Positions 30,048-43,991 of a DNA stretch of 64,000 bases are shown here, piece by piece (within the stretch, counting starts at the first letter, position 1; each line of letters starts with the position of its first letter). Below the pieces are notes generated by a model. That model was not told where the DNA came from and searched no databases. It saw nothing but the letters and a program-made list of their open reading frames with translations. The stretch is taken from the NCBI GenBank assembly GCA_963854835.1, contig OY978525.1:32945253-33009252 (forward strand), in the 5' to 3' direction. A program made the position numbers and the translations under genes. Source of the DNA: Megamerina dolium. Taxonomy: Eukaryota; Arthropoda; Insecta; Diptera; Megamerinidae.

Positions 30048-31735
30048 TACTTACTTACTTATGTGGCCATAACAACCGAATATCGATTTAGGCCGAATAT
30101 AACATGCTTCGCCAGCCATCTCTGTTCTTTGCTAGCTGACGCCAGTTAGAAATTCCAAGAGCCGTCAGTTTCTTCACTACTCAGTCTTTCCACCGGAGGT
30201 TAGGTCTTCCTCTTCCGCGTCGTCCTCCAGCGGGTTCCGAATATAACACCTTCTTAGCTGGAGCGTGTTCTTCCATTCGCTCGACATGACCTAGCGCTTT
30301 ACTATGTCAATATCAGCATACAGCCCATACAGCTCATGGTTGTACCTTATTCGGTACTCGCCACCAACGCAAATAGATCCAAAGATCTTGCGTAGGACTT
30401 TTCTCTCGAAAACTCCAAGCATTCGCTCATCTCAGGTGGAAATTGTCCAGGCTTCAGCGCCATAAGTTAGGACAGGCATTATGAGAGACTTGTAGAGTGT
30501 AGTTTTCGTTCTTCGAGAGAGGGCCCGACTTCTCAATTGCATACTTAGCCCAAAGTAGCACCTGTTTGCAATAGTGATCCTTCGCAATATCTCCAGGCTG
30601 ACGTCATTACTGCTGTTAATGCTGGTTCCAAGATAGACAAAGTCCCTTACTACTTCAAAAGCGTAGTTGTCAACAGTGACGTGCTGTCCAAGACTCCGAG
30701 ACTCTTTGTTTGTTGACACTAGATACTTCGTCTTGTCCTCGTTTACCGTAAGACCCATACGACGCGACTCTCTTTCCAACTCTGAGAATGCTGCACTGAC
30801 TGCTCGCGTGTTCATGCCAATTATGTCAATATCGTCGGCATACGCTAACAGCATGACACTTTTGTTGAAGATAGTGCCATTATGTCGTAGATCAGCAGCT
30901 CGTATTATTTTCTCCATAATAAGATTGAAGAAGTCGCACGATAACGAATCACCTTGTCTGAAACCCCGTTCGGTACTAAACGGTGCGGAGAGGTCCTTCC
31001 CAATTTTCACTACACAACGGGAGTTAGGCAGTGTCATTCTACAAAGTCGAATGAGCTTTGCAGGAATACTGAACTCAGACATTGTTGCGTAGAGGTAATC
31101 TCTTACCGGACTGCCGAAAGCGGCTTTATAATCAACAAATAGGTGGTGTGTGTCTATCTGTTTTTCTTGGGTCTTCTCCAGGATTTGGCGCAGTGTGAAA
31201 ATCTGGTCGATGGTGGATTTACCAGGTCTGAAGCCACACTGATACGGTCCAATCAGGTTGCTGAGCATAGGCTTCAACCTTTCACACAGTACGCTCGATA
31301 GAACCTTGTATGCGATGCTCAGGAGACTTATTCCACGGTAGTTGGCGCAAATTGTGGGGTCTCCTTTTTATGTACAGGACAGAGAACACTGAGCCTCCAA
31401 TCATCAGCATGCTTTCATCCGACCATATTCTGCTTATGAGCTGGTGCATGCAGGTGAGCAGCTCATCGCCTCCGGTCTTAAACAACTCGGCAGGCAGGCC
31501 ATCAGCACCTGCAGCTTTGTTGTTCTTCAGCCTTAAAATGGCCGTTTCAACCTCGTCATAGTCGGGTGGTGGAACATTAACACCATCATCTGTAATTGGG
31601 GTTATCGGGCAATCTTCTCCACTGGCGGAATTGTTCGTAGCATCGCCATTCAGTAACGTCGAGAAGTGTTCCCTCCATAGGCTCAGTACACTCTGGACAT
31701 CTGTAACCAGATTTCCATTTCCATCACGACAAGAA
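30048..31735 (-). mobile_element. TAAG-tailed LINE, 5'-truncated, reverse transcriptase
   Basis: A non-LTR retrotransposon on the minus strand with a 13-bp target duplication GATAAATAAACAT (30035-30047 and 31736-31748). From the truncated end it encodes a pre-RT linker (NNKAAGADGLPAELF), then the RT fingers and palm, with QCGFRPGKSTIDQIF, RGFRQGDSLSCDFF and the catalytic LAYADDIDIIG. A thumb (ANRCYFGLS, TLYKSLIMPVLTYGAEAW) follows. There is one frameshift near 31280 and another before the C-terminus at about 30430. The tail is TAAG tandem repeats at 30048-30060, like RTE-type LINEs; the clade is not certain. Other copies are at 12167-12653, 40944-41065 and 46127-47815. Confidence 0.9.
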
Positions 31736-31748
31736 GATAAATAAACAT

Positions 31749-32630
31749 AGCCTTCAAAAAAAATTTAGTGAAGATATCATTATTTTTTCCATGAACCATT
31801 CTTAAATTTCGAAAATCTTATTTTTCGACCAAAATAATACTGAGTTCAAAAACTTGGTATATAAATAAATATAGTTTCCATATAAAATTGTCATTTTTTT
31901 AAACCAAAAACGATAAATTTGTATGGAAGGTAACATTATTTTTTAATGTAAATATTATTCAACACCACCCCATCAGGTCATTTAGATCAAGTATATGAAT
32001 TTTTATATCATTTCACATGAAATGATATTTCAATTTATTATGCTAAAAATAACCCATCCAATGTATTAAAAATCAATACATATAAATATTAGTTACCTAT
32101 TACAAATTTAGTTTATTATTCTTTTGCCAAATTCTTATTATGACCAAATAATTTATATTGTATATTATGTATCGATATATCACACAGTACTATAGGTACT
32201 ATAAAATTTCCACTACATTTACACTTTATTAATATGTACTATGTATATATACAGAGAATTGATACTGCAGTGCATCATAAAAAAAAAAATGGAAAGCAAG
32301 TGAACTTTATAAACTTTACATTGGAATAGCTCATACTAATAATTGTAGATTATGTGCTCGTATATGTACAATGGAACACAGCGACACACGCATGCAAGTC
32401 TACGATGTATTTTTATATAGAATGCTATATAATGGAATTTGCGTTATAATGTATAGCAATGCAATAATGTGGTATTATAGCTTATGACATGATTTTATAT
32501 GCATATACTCATATATGTTATGTGAACGAATTACTATAACTACAATATTAACCCTATATGTATCAAATGATTATCTACTACTACTGCATACTTTACCTAC
32601 TACTTGGTATTATTTATTTCTACTGTTATG
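31749..32630. other. No gene recognised
   Basis: AT-rich non-coding DNA. The right boundary is the TA target of the composite element starting at 32633. Confidence 0.5.
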
Positions 32631-32884
32631 TAAAGGGTGATTTTTTAAGAGCCTTCGGATTTGATTTTAAAAACAAAAACACATGAAATTTACATAAATG
32701 TATAAAATCTTTATTTGAGGATAGAACGATCTATATAATTCAATGATTAAAGATGACTGCATGTAAATAATGACCACTTCACTTCACTTCACTGCACTTC
32801 ATGTGGTTCATTCGCTGGGTCCAAAACAAATTCTTTATTATTGGCTTACAGTGCGGGCTTGTCGCTATAAACATGAGCCATAAC

Positions 32885-32888
<4 letters not shown>

Positions 32889-32954
<66 letters not shown>
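32889..32954. repeat. (AT)n tract left of SINE copy 8
   Basis: AT dinucleotides that continue on the other side of the SINE (33325-33438). This is probably one tract forming the tail of the LINE at 33439. Confidence 0.9.
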
Positions 32955-34376
<1,422 letters not shown>

Positions 34377-35016
34377 TAACACCGTGGTGTATAGCCCCAC
34401 AAAAAATAGTCTAAAGGCATTAAATCGCACAATCTAGGCGGCCAATTGACCGGCCTCAAGCGTGAAATAAACTGTTCACCAAACTCGCCTCCTCAATTGG
34501 ACCATGTGGCACCGTCTTGTTGGAACCACATGTCAGCCAAGTCCTGTTCTTCCATTTTTGGCAAAAAAAAAGTTTGTAATAAGTAATAAGTAATAAGTAA
34601 GTTTGTAATAATTTACGCCCAAATCTTTCTGAAAAATTTTCCACGTAGTGGAGTAACAGAGGACCAATTGCTACGAACGACGCCGAATCGATAATTCACG
34701 GTCATCAACAACACTGGCGGATACAGCTGCGATATTTTCCTCTGTCCGCACTCTACGTATGCGTGTTGCTGGTTTAATGTCCAATAATGAAAATCTGGTG
34801 CGAAATTTAGTCACAAAATTCCGCCCACACTGACCATAAAATGGAAGAAGTGCACATTGCACTTTCTTAACCGTGCATGAATTTTATTGAAGCGTTGTTC
34901 GTTTGTAAGTCGATTCATGGTTAAGTTATAGACCAAACTGATCATGTTTGACAGTAACATGTTACACGAAAACAGCTGAACTGCCAAAGAGAAAGTTGCT
35001 AAAAAATCACCCTGTA

Positions 35017-35660
35017 CATAATAATATGTCTTATACCTATACTCATTTTGTTATGATTATTGTGTCGCATGCCTTATGCACTTATTTTGTTTTTCTTTTT
35101 TCGATGACGTTCAAATAAAATTTAATAGACTGTGACAGTGACAGAGCAACAATAATAATCTGAAATAAGTATAAGTACGTCGATATATGTATATATATAC
35201 GTATGAGTATATAATTGTATATATAATATATCCTGTATTCGTGTGATAAGTATGATTCCATCCATAATAAGTATTTGCGTCTGTGTCTGTTACGCTCAAT
35301 ATATTTTGTATGAGTATGGGGTGGTGCTGATGCTAATATCGCTATATATGTATGTAGGTACTTTAGAGTTGCACCTAGCCCTATGGAAAATAGTTTATGA
35401 CATCATTTATAAAAGTATGATTTATATATTTATTTAAAATCTTTTAATACAATATAAAATATAATTAAATAAGCGCTAACTACCAGGCTATCAGCTTCCA
35501 TTGGATAATATTATTGTTGGAAGCATCAAAGAGTTTTCGAAATTTTCACCTTACAAATATTTTATCATAGTCAATCTTTAAGTCGAAATTTTATACGACA
35601 GATAGAAAAAAATTTTTATTTTGAAATATTTTATCCTGACTTTATTCTAGAATTCAATAC
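35017..35660. other. No gene recognised
   Basis: AT-rich DNA with TATA/TATGTA words; no supported feature. Confidence 0.5.
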
Positions 35661-35668
35661 CCTAGATA

Positions 35669-36040
35669 CAGTGAGATTCACGGTAGAAAATACGATGGAA
35701 GTAATAAAAAAATGATACTCGATCTGTTTTCATAAAATGCTTTATTGTTTCCACTCTCCAAGATTCTCTATAACAAGGGCGCAACGATTTTGCATACTTG
35801 GGGCAAATTTTTCGCGTAGTACGGTGTAAAAGTGTTGCAGTCTGGTGACTACGGCGGTCAAATCGTTTGATGAATATCATGTCACAACCCTTCCATGCGG
35901 TGCACAAATGACTTTTGTGTTTTGGATTTGTGTCTTCCAACAGAAGCCAATAGCAATCTCCTGAGCTGTAAAACTTATTCGGGGTGGTCAATAGTGCGCG
36001 TTGATACAAATAGCACATACGTTCGGCAGTTAGTATTCTT
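35669..36040 (-). pseudogene. Tc1-like transposase remnant
   Basis: A minus-strand fragment. The segment LLLEDTNPKHKSHLCTAWK matches the second catalytic region of Tc1 transposases (usually Q-D-N-D-P-K-H). It is followed by a degenerate C-terminal region ending ESWRVETIKHFMKTD near 35710. CAGTGAGATTCACGG after a TA at 35667-35668 could be one TIR. The matching end is not seen, so the copy is truncated. Confidence 0.65.
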
Positions 36041-36059
36041 GTGAATACGAATTAATGCA

Positions 36060-36520
36060 CGAAAACCACGTTGAAAAATGGCACCATAAACATGAAACAT
36101 CTGTGGATATTTTACTGTGCACACTCATTCCTCATTTTTCGAGGCAAACCACTCGTCAAGCCATTTTCCGAATCGAAGTGCTGTTCGGCGAGCGCGTGAC
36201 CCATCGACGAAAACAGGTGATAGTCAGAAGGGGCCAGGTCTGGTTAATAAGCGGGATGAGGTAGCACCTCCCAATTGAGTGTGTCCAAATAGTTTTGGAC
36301 CAGTTTTGACGTGTGCGATGGGGCGTTGTCGTGGAGAAAAATCAGCTTCTCATGTCTTTGTTCATAACCAGGCCTTTTTTCACGCAAAGCACGGCGCAAT
36401 TTCACTAGTTGTTGGTGGTAGCGGTGAGTATTGACAGACTCAGCAGCAGATTTCTTCAAATTGAAGCAAAAAAGTAGAGCCTCCCGCATATGCTCTTTTT
36501 CTGGCACGAAACTAGACATG
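36060..36520 (-). pseudogene. Mos1-like mariner transposase with large internal deletion
   Basis: A minus-strand DD34D mariner of the mauritiana type. The N-terminal ~30 residues (MSSFVPEKEHMREALLFCF) are fused directly to the region after the first catalytic Asp (VNTHRYHQQLVKLRRAL), removing about 450 bp of coding sequence. Then come FLHDNAPSHTSKLV (second Asp) and LNWEVLPHPAY, a stop, and PDLAPSDYHLFSSMGHALAEQ (third Asp). It is broken downstream. The motif sequence is noticeably closer to Mos1 than that of the other mariners here. Confidence 0.82.
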
Positions 36521-36570
36521 ATTATACGAGGAAAAATGTATGTTGTTGTATAAAATCATATATATATATA

Positions 36571-36655
36571 TATGGCACTTGTCACAGAATTCTTTTAGAA
36601 GCTTTTTTAATGGCAAATTTTTACTGTCGGAAGAATTGCCAATTCCTTGCCTTAT
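36571..36655 (-). repeat. SINE fragment
   Basis: A piece of the SINE body (complement; CTTGTCACAGAATTCTTTTAG then CGGAAGAATTGCCAATTCC), about 85 bp, without head or tail. It follows a short (AT)n. Confidence 0.75.
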
Positions 36656-39330
36656 TCTATTATGGTCACTAATCACTGCGATTTAGAGAACTAACGTATA
36701 AAATCGAATTGCGTCCTATTACCTATTGGAAGCACTCCATAATACAGTAAATATCAAACACAATAGCTGAGGACCACTTTTAAGGTGTTGAGTTATACTT
36801 GTAAACAACTATATTTATATATCCAAATGCATTTATTCATCATATGTTATTATAAATACGTTTTCAAATATGAAAAACAACTCCTTCCTAAATAACATAT
36901 TGACTATAATCGATCAATTTGGACGTTTAATCCTTACTGGACTACTCTTTTATAATAGAGATTAGTTTAAAACTAAACAAAATGAAATATGTAATTTTCA
37001 AACTTTTAAATATTTATAAAAATCTTACGAAATTAAACCTTGGATATGATACTCGTATGATTATGTCACTTCAAAAAAATTATCTACCAAAGAGTTCTTG
37101 TTGGAAAAAAATAAAATATTGAGTGTTACATAGTTATTGTAATGTATTTTCTTTTATATCTCTTCTACTTTTCTGTGGGGCTAGACAATTGTAGAGGTAG
37201 TGAATAACTGTTTCTTTTTCGCTACAGTTGTTTGCGACTTCGGTAGTAATATGTGATGCCCATTCGAACTGCATTCACTTCAATAGACCAAAAAGAAGTA
37301 ATTACTGCCGTTAATCTGGATACATCTCTGTAATTTTTGTTGCGAGTTTATTACGTTTTTTACCTTTCAATTATAGCTCGATCACAGCGCTCTACATGTC
37401 GTTATATCTTTTATTCTGTGAATAACTTTTTCCATATATATATTAAGGAGATTTTATTATAGTGCCTACTTTATGCTTTTCATATGAATACATCCCAGGA
37501 TTGCTACATCCTATCGACCACTTCATTGGCTTCTATATTATGATGCTGGGGTACTCAGGTCAAACCAACATTGTGTTGTCAAGATAGTGCTCTGAAAGAT
37601 CTCTGCAATGTTAGCAAGGTTAGAGTATGTAATGAATATGACTTTCATAAGGCATTCATAAGACTGACGAAGGCAAGTCGCTAAGATAAATTTGGTTCAA
37701 AATTAAGCTTCATTTCATTGTGATTTTTTTTTTTTTTTTTGTTACATTCCAGGTATTTTTCACTCATAATTTCTTTCGGAGGACTATTAACCAGTGGATA
37801 AACCATATTGATTGGGTGTTATGATGCCAGATCTTTGAAAATACAATTCGTAGATTTTTGGTAGAATTATTAATATATTTATCCGGTTTGACTCCGTTTG
37901 ATTTACGTTTTTTTTTAGTGTTCCTAAAACATAAATTTTCACTTCAAGTAACAAATAGTTTCCCATAAAGCCCATTTTAAGGAAGTTTGAATGGATTGGA
38001 AATAATAAGTGATATTTTTTTATTTTATTTGATAAGTATTAAAATTAATTTGTTAAAATTTGGACATAGTTTAGCAGAGGTATAAGTGATAAATAAAATT
38101 GTATATTTCAAATAATTCATAAAAAATTATAATCAGCAATTATTTCCACTATGCTTCTTAACACAAAAACAAATGCAGCATATCTATATCTAAAAATTAC
38201 TCCAATCCTAAGTAAATTAATTCAAAACAAGCAAAAAAGTGGCATAACTAGCAATTTGTTGCAAAAAATTATTCTAAAAATCTCAGAACTAAGCTCTAGT
38301 AACAAAACTGCAGTTAGCAACTGGAGAGCCTAGAGGTTGATCCAGTTTTCTGTGGGTCTAGCAGCAAATTTATAAAGCTTGAAGAATTTACTTTAAAATT
38401 ATCGAAAGTATGTAGAGCCGAGGCGTGATTCCATCTGGTGATATCTATCAATAACAGAGAAGTTATACTACAATAAAAAAAACTGTAATGCGCAATTGTG
38501 ATCAGCTGAGTTTAGATCCAAAAATTATATAGAACAATATCTATTATATATTACGGAGTAATTAAGTTTTGATCGTATGATTATAGAAATATTTGCATTA
38601 AAATTTTATTGAGAAATTATTTATTCAATAGCTGGTGCAGTTTATTTAAAAACATCTCAACAAAGTTAGTATACCAAATAATATAATTGTATGACTATTA
38701 GCAGGATTATGCTTCATAAAATAAAATACGCGATGATATATGATATTTTCAAGTTTATATAAACACTTAAAAAGTGACAAATGGATTAATTTTTTTTTTT
38801 TTTTTGGAAAAAAGCAATTGAAAATAAGTACATAAATGCAACTTTGAATTCTGAATATCTATGAAGCTATATGTGACTACATTATACGAGTATATAAGAA
38901 GTGCTTAAAATATCACAATTGAGTAATAAAAATTTATTTTTACGTACACCTCCCCCAATCCATTCGAAAAATATATTATATATAGCTATCGTATACATAT
39001 TTCTTCACATACTTTTAGGATTATAAGCGTGATAAATTACACTTAAATATCCTGCATTTGCAAATATTCGTGTATATTGGTATGTGTGCGTGAGTATCAT
39101 TATTATCGTCATAATTTTTCATTTAAAAAGGAAAATATATAACTGTATTATGTATTTATCTATTTTGTATTGCATGAAGGTATAATTCTTCTTCACACGC
39201 AATCCTCTACTTCTTTCCTTGACGGCAATCGAAAAAATTAGATTTAAGTGCAAAATAAAATTAGTCGAGTGCGAACTAAAAAAAAAATACAAATGGTAAT
39301 TCAGAAGGTTTTTGAACCTTTATGTAAGAG
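36656..39330. other. No gene recognised
   Basis: AT-rich DNA with T/A homopolymers (T19 near 37724, T17 near 38791). No coding domain, RNA gene or paired TIR is recognised. Confidence 0.5.
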
Positions 39331-39960
39331 TGTGTACAGGGTGGACCATATACAAGTTTCCTTTTAAAAATTAAAAAAAAGGAACAAAAAAATTTTTTTT
39401 CGGTATATTATTGATTTATTCGAAAGAGCAAACATTCCCATTATTTATAGGAGACGACTTCATTTATGCAGCTGCCTCGGCTTCAAAACGCACCTCCGAG
39501 ACGGTTGATAAAACGATTATCGAACTTGGTGCGCAAAAGATCGTTTGTGATATGAGCTGTGTAGCATGGCGCGCCATTCTGTTGAAATCAAAGATTGTCC
39601 AAGTCCATGTCTTCAATTTCCGGCAACAAAAAATCATTTATCATGCCTCTGTAGCGCTCACCGTTGACCGAAATGGCATTTCCACGAGCATTTTCAAAGA
39701 AAAATGAGGTAATGATGACACCGCTCCCTAATTCGAATCAAACTGTCACTCACTGAGACTTCTCGACGATCACGTGCGGATTTCCGATCCCCAGATAAGA
39801 CAGTTTTGCTTGTTAGCATACCCGACGAGATAAAAATGTGGTTCGTCAGAAATGATGAAGGAAACTTTATTTTGAAAGGCCCCAGTTTCCCAGGTCCTAG
39901 GTTCCAGGATTCCCAGACATATCGTCGGCCCCCAGTAGTCTTTGCTCTCTAACTTTTTCC
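39331..39960 (-). pseudogene. Rosa-type mariner remnant
   Basis: The left end has TA then CAGGGTGGACCATATACAAG (39336 on), which looks like a mariner-type TIR. On the minus strand, transposase pieces follow: VGYANKQNC and IWGSEI (about 39800-39830), then NAISVNGERYRGMINDFLLP (39620-39680), LDNLWFQQNGAPCYTAHIT (39550-39610; Asn replaces the second catalytic Asp), and LLRTKFDNRFI. The third Asp motif and the second TIR are not found. The plus-strand frame across 39411-39707 is just the antisense of this. Confidence 0.75.
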
Positions 39961-40650
39961 CTAATCATACTTACTTACACACTCTCGAGAGTGGTGAAAG
40001 TCAATTTTATAAAAAACATAAATTCTGTAGAAAAGCTGCCCTAAGGTGTAGAAAGATGGGGTTAGTTTATTTAGGAGAAATGTTACGACAACAAAATTAA
40101 TGTGGATCTGTCATACGTTTGACAACTCCGGTGTCTAATTTTAGCCACCATAACTAGCGAAAATAGGTAGTAAGATATGTTTTAAAAAAATGTGGCGCAA
40201 ATCGACAGTTCATTTATTTTATTACTCTATACGAACGATAGAAGCTTCCATGAGGAGCTCAGATAGGATGTAAGTAATTTCAAGAAAAATGCTGGGTAGC
40301 AAAAATAAAAGAGGACGGGTCATATATTTTACTCCTCTATGGTCACCCTCAATTACCGTCACTTTTTTAAGTTAATCCACCATGGATTCAACTAGAGAAA
40401 ATTATTTTTTAATTAAAATTATTCAGATTCTTTCAATAGTTCAAACCACTTAATAATTAACTCAAATAAATGAGTGGTATGTCATTCAGTTACCAATTAT
40501 CGATAATTGAAATCAATAACATGTATTTGAGAAATCCACGAATTATAAATTGAGTGTGTTATGCACCAATAATGACATCAAACTGAAGATATTGTAAAAG
40601 ATGTCTATATTGAAAGATGTCTATATTAAGATCAAAAATAGAAAAATTAA
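39961..40650. other. No gene recognised
   Basis: Non-coding DNA with no supported feature. Confidence 0.45.
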
Positions 40651-40943
40651 TATGTGGCACTTAGCCCCGAAGGTCGCTTTGGCTGTATTTTTTTTTCCAT
40701 TACTGTTGTGCGCAGAACCCTTGCGACATCACTTGTTCTGATCTTTGTCACAGAGTTCTTTTAGAAGCTTTTCCATGAGAAATTGTTACTGCCGGAAGAA
40801 TTGCCAATTGCTTGCCGACAGGTAGGTACCGTTCGAAAGAAAAACCTTTTCGATATTAAATTTGTAATGCTTCAGCCGGGGTTTGAACCCACAACATACA
40901 GATCAGAAGGCCAACGCAATAAGCACTGAGCTACGGCACCCAC
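40651..40943 (-). repeat. tRNA-derived SINE, copy 10
   Basis: A minus-strand copy from the GTGCCACATA end (40651) to the tRNA-like head (40943), lacking about 60 bp of the body between GTTGTGCG and CAGAACCC. Immediately right of it is a TAAG-tailed LINE fragment. Confidence 0.88.
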
Positions 40944-41065
40944 TGTGATCACTCTTGCTAATAAGTGCTACTTTGGGCTAAGTCGAGCCTATCTCTCTTT
41001 ACAAGTCTCTCATCATATGGCGCCAAAACTTGGACAATTTCATGAGAGAATGCCATGCCACAACT
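40944..41065 (+). mobile_element. TAAG-tailed LINE fragment (opposite orientation)
   Basis: The plus strand encodes ITLANKCYFGLS, equivalent to ITIANRCYFGLS of the 30048-31735 copy, with TCTCTCATCATATGGCGCC after it. About 120 bp survive, abutting SINE copy 10. Confidence 0.75.
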
Positions 41066-43540
41066 TGAGCAAGTTCCAGAAGCAAGAAAAAAACCGATTA
41101 AAATGTATTGAGCTAGTAATCTTAAAGAATAATTATTAAACAACCCAAATTAATGTGTTTCTCCAATGATTTACAAGAACTCATTCTCAAACCCTCATAA
41201 AATTGTCTATTATCAAGAATATGAGCTGAAATCATATTCATTTTGCTCTGCCGTACCATTAAAAAAAGGATAACACAGAATAATACCCCTTTCAATAATG
41301 TCTGCAAATATGTATATTATTTTCAATACTAATTTATCTAAGTAACAAATCTAAACCAAAAGAGGAGACCACATTTTCTACATAAATGAATATCCATTTC
41401 GGTAAACAACTGTCCTTATGAAGGGAGATTCGCCATTTATAAAAGCAATGTAAACAAAGTGGTTTACTGTTTGGCTGACTGATTTTGGCTTGTTGGCTTG
41501 GGTGTTGCATGGTTTTCTATTTAGTGCGGTTAACAATGTTGAAAGTCAAATTGCAAATTGCAAAGAAAGATAGATGTAGTAGTACTCATAGAGTATTCAA
41601 TTCGATATTCAATATTCGATAGTATGTAATCGATGAAATGTAAAACAGTCAAAGATATACACACACATACCAACGCATAGATAGATTGAAATTAACACAT
41701 CTAAATATAGAGGCACATACATAGACTCCTACATACAAAATATGTATATATACTTGTGGTCTTTAGATGCATCAATGAGTGCAAACAAATAAATGTGCAA
41801 ACAAACTGGTTTGTATTCCACTCAGACAGAGACATCTCAGTACTACTACTGCATTGGTAAATACACTACGTATATGTAAACATATACTGTATGTATTTGT
41901 TTACATATGCAGCCAAATGGAAATTGATCGCATAGTGAAAATGGCATCACTGATGGATTAGTGGCCGTATTCAATATTCATATTTCGCATTACCAGAGAT
42001 ATGAGAGAACACCAGGTATACTTATAATATTCAATAAGCTGGGTCGTTCTTCATAAAAGGGAAACAAGCTTGAAATGTTCAGCTCTTAATTGAAAGATCA
42101 TCTTCAGATCACCTAGGCACCATTAAAATTTTCTGTTTATCTCCCTAAAAAGTTTTTATCATGAGTTTGAAGTTTGGCAATCGATTTACAGATATTATAT
42201 GCCGTTGAAAATATCTCTATGTGCGCTATGTTTGCTCTGCAGACGTTACTAACCCTCGATGTCACTGAACCCAGAGTTGTATTCTCCAAACTAGAAATTT
42301 TTTAATCACTTCAATTGAAGATTTTGAAATCCTTGGTAACGTTTGACGCTGAAGTGTTTTACTAAATTTATAAATTATAAATTTATAATAGAAAATAGAG
42401 TAAATGCTTATTCCATATATTCCGAAGAACCTTGGCTGATTTGCCAACGTTCGTTCGTTAGTCTATTCTCTTAGAGTTGGTTCTTTTACAAGTCTTTTCA
42501 CGGCAAAATATTCGGCAATTTCCCACTTCCTGGCAGGTAGACAGGAAATTTGAATGCACAATTATGATTGTTCTGAAGAAAATGCGATTAAACTGTCCGC
42601 ATCGAAGGTAGAACCAACATAATTTACTGTTAACCACTTTAACTGTGATATTCTCAAATTGTTGAAGCCGTAAAAAATACAAAATCTTTTTCCCGAAATC
42701 GATTTGATTAATTTGACCCTAAAATATAATTGCGACTAGCATGTAATGAAGTATTTTTGTAATATTTATAAACGTTTACAAAAAAAAGTCACCTTTTTGG
42801 GCTAATATACTTCGCGCAGTGTTCCGTCAATTTTTTCAATTTTCTAAAACGTCTGAAGACCCTCAATATAGACATCTATGAACGAACTCTTGTCACTAAA
42901 CGATTTCACTGCTATGGCATTCCTCTCCTACAAAAACTCACTTTATCTATGGAGAATATGGAATGTTCCTTCGTATTCCCAATTTACCCATGGTGTTGGT
43001 CATTATATTAGCGGCACATGAGTGTTATACTTGAAGTCTATTACCAACTGGGCAGATATGTAAATGTGTATTCATATTGATACATAATATAAACAACAGA
43101 GTAGTCTATGTACACTATTGAAGAAGCTACTTCCATTTATGATGCTGTTAGTATTAATGAAATTTATAATAATGATGATAATGAAGTAGATACCGATGGT
43201 AATACAGTGGCAGTATTAATAAGGAAATAATTAGCGAGGTGAAAAAAATGTCTTCTAAAGCAGACAAAATCAAAATTTGAATACGTATGGTATTTGGGGT
43301 CTCTGAATTCGAATTTGGTCAGGTCGTATTTTGTTTCTAACGTCAAATCGAATATATGTATTAAGTTGAAAGAGTTTTTAAAGGTCGACTCTTGAATCTA
43401 CTTTACAAATTTATGACTCTTTTCCAATAAGCATTAGGAGCTTCTTTATTGTCTTTTATAAATTTAAAGTTAAGTTCCTGGAGCTATATGTTAGACACTT
43501 TTAAGACACTTTTTGAACAAATTTTAAATTTTTTGTCAAT
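41066..43540. other. No gene; a short SINE relic
   Basis: Non-coding. At about 42470-42545 a decayed SINE body segment is visible (complement; TCTTTTACAAGTCTTTTCACGG ... TTCCTGGCAGGTAGACAG). Nothing else recognisable. Confidence 0.45.
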
Positions 43541-43612
43541 TTTGTCACAAAGCTCTTCCAGAAACTTTTTTAATGTCGTAAGAATTGTCAATTGCTTCCC
43601 CACAAAGTTCTC
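43540..43612 (-). repeat. SINE relic
   Basis: A short SINE body segment (complement; GTCACAAAGCTCTTCCAG then GTCAATTGCTTCCC). It directly precedes the I/LOA-like LINE fragment. Confidence 0.55.
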
Positions 43613-43987
43613 TCGAAAATGCATACTAATAACATTGGACTTCTTAAGAAACCTAACGGAACCAATACGAACAATAGCGCTGAGACCCTAGAGCTTCTCG
43701 CTAGTGTTCACTTCCCAGATTCCGTAACTTTAGATGAGGCAGAATCCAAAATAATTGTTGACCACAGACCTACAAATCATGACCGGATCAGGGCCAAGGA
43801 AATATTCTGTGAAGAAAGGATAAAACAGGCAATAAACAAATTTCATCCATATAAATCCCCCAGAACAGACGGTATTATTCCAGCACTCCTTCATTTTTAG
43901 GGCTAGTTTTGCCTGGGGAACAATTACCTGCAAATGGAGGGAGGTAATCATGGATATGGACCAGGTTTCGTTACTTAGGTAGTTATT
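43612..43987 (+). mobile_element. I/LOA-like LINE fragment, left part
   Basis: The plus-strand frame from about 43618 (NNIGLLKKPNGTNTNN) corresponds to NSIGLLKKPDGSFTRN of the 8368-11040 element. It continues through KFHPYKSPRTDGIIPALL and, after a frameshift near 43900, FRASFAWGTITCKWREV. It stops at the solo LTR. It belongs to the same family, or a near relation, as the copy at 8368. Confidence 0.8.
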
Positions 43988-43991
43988 ACCT

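Noticed and set aside
39411..39707. 98-codon plus-strand frame
   Set aside because: The minus strand of the same segment carries clear rosa-type transposase motifs, so this is antisense.
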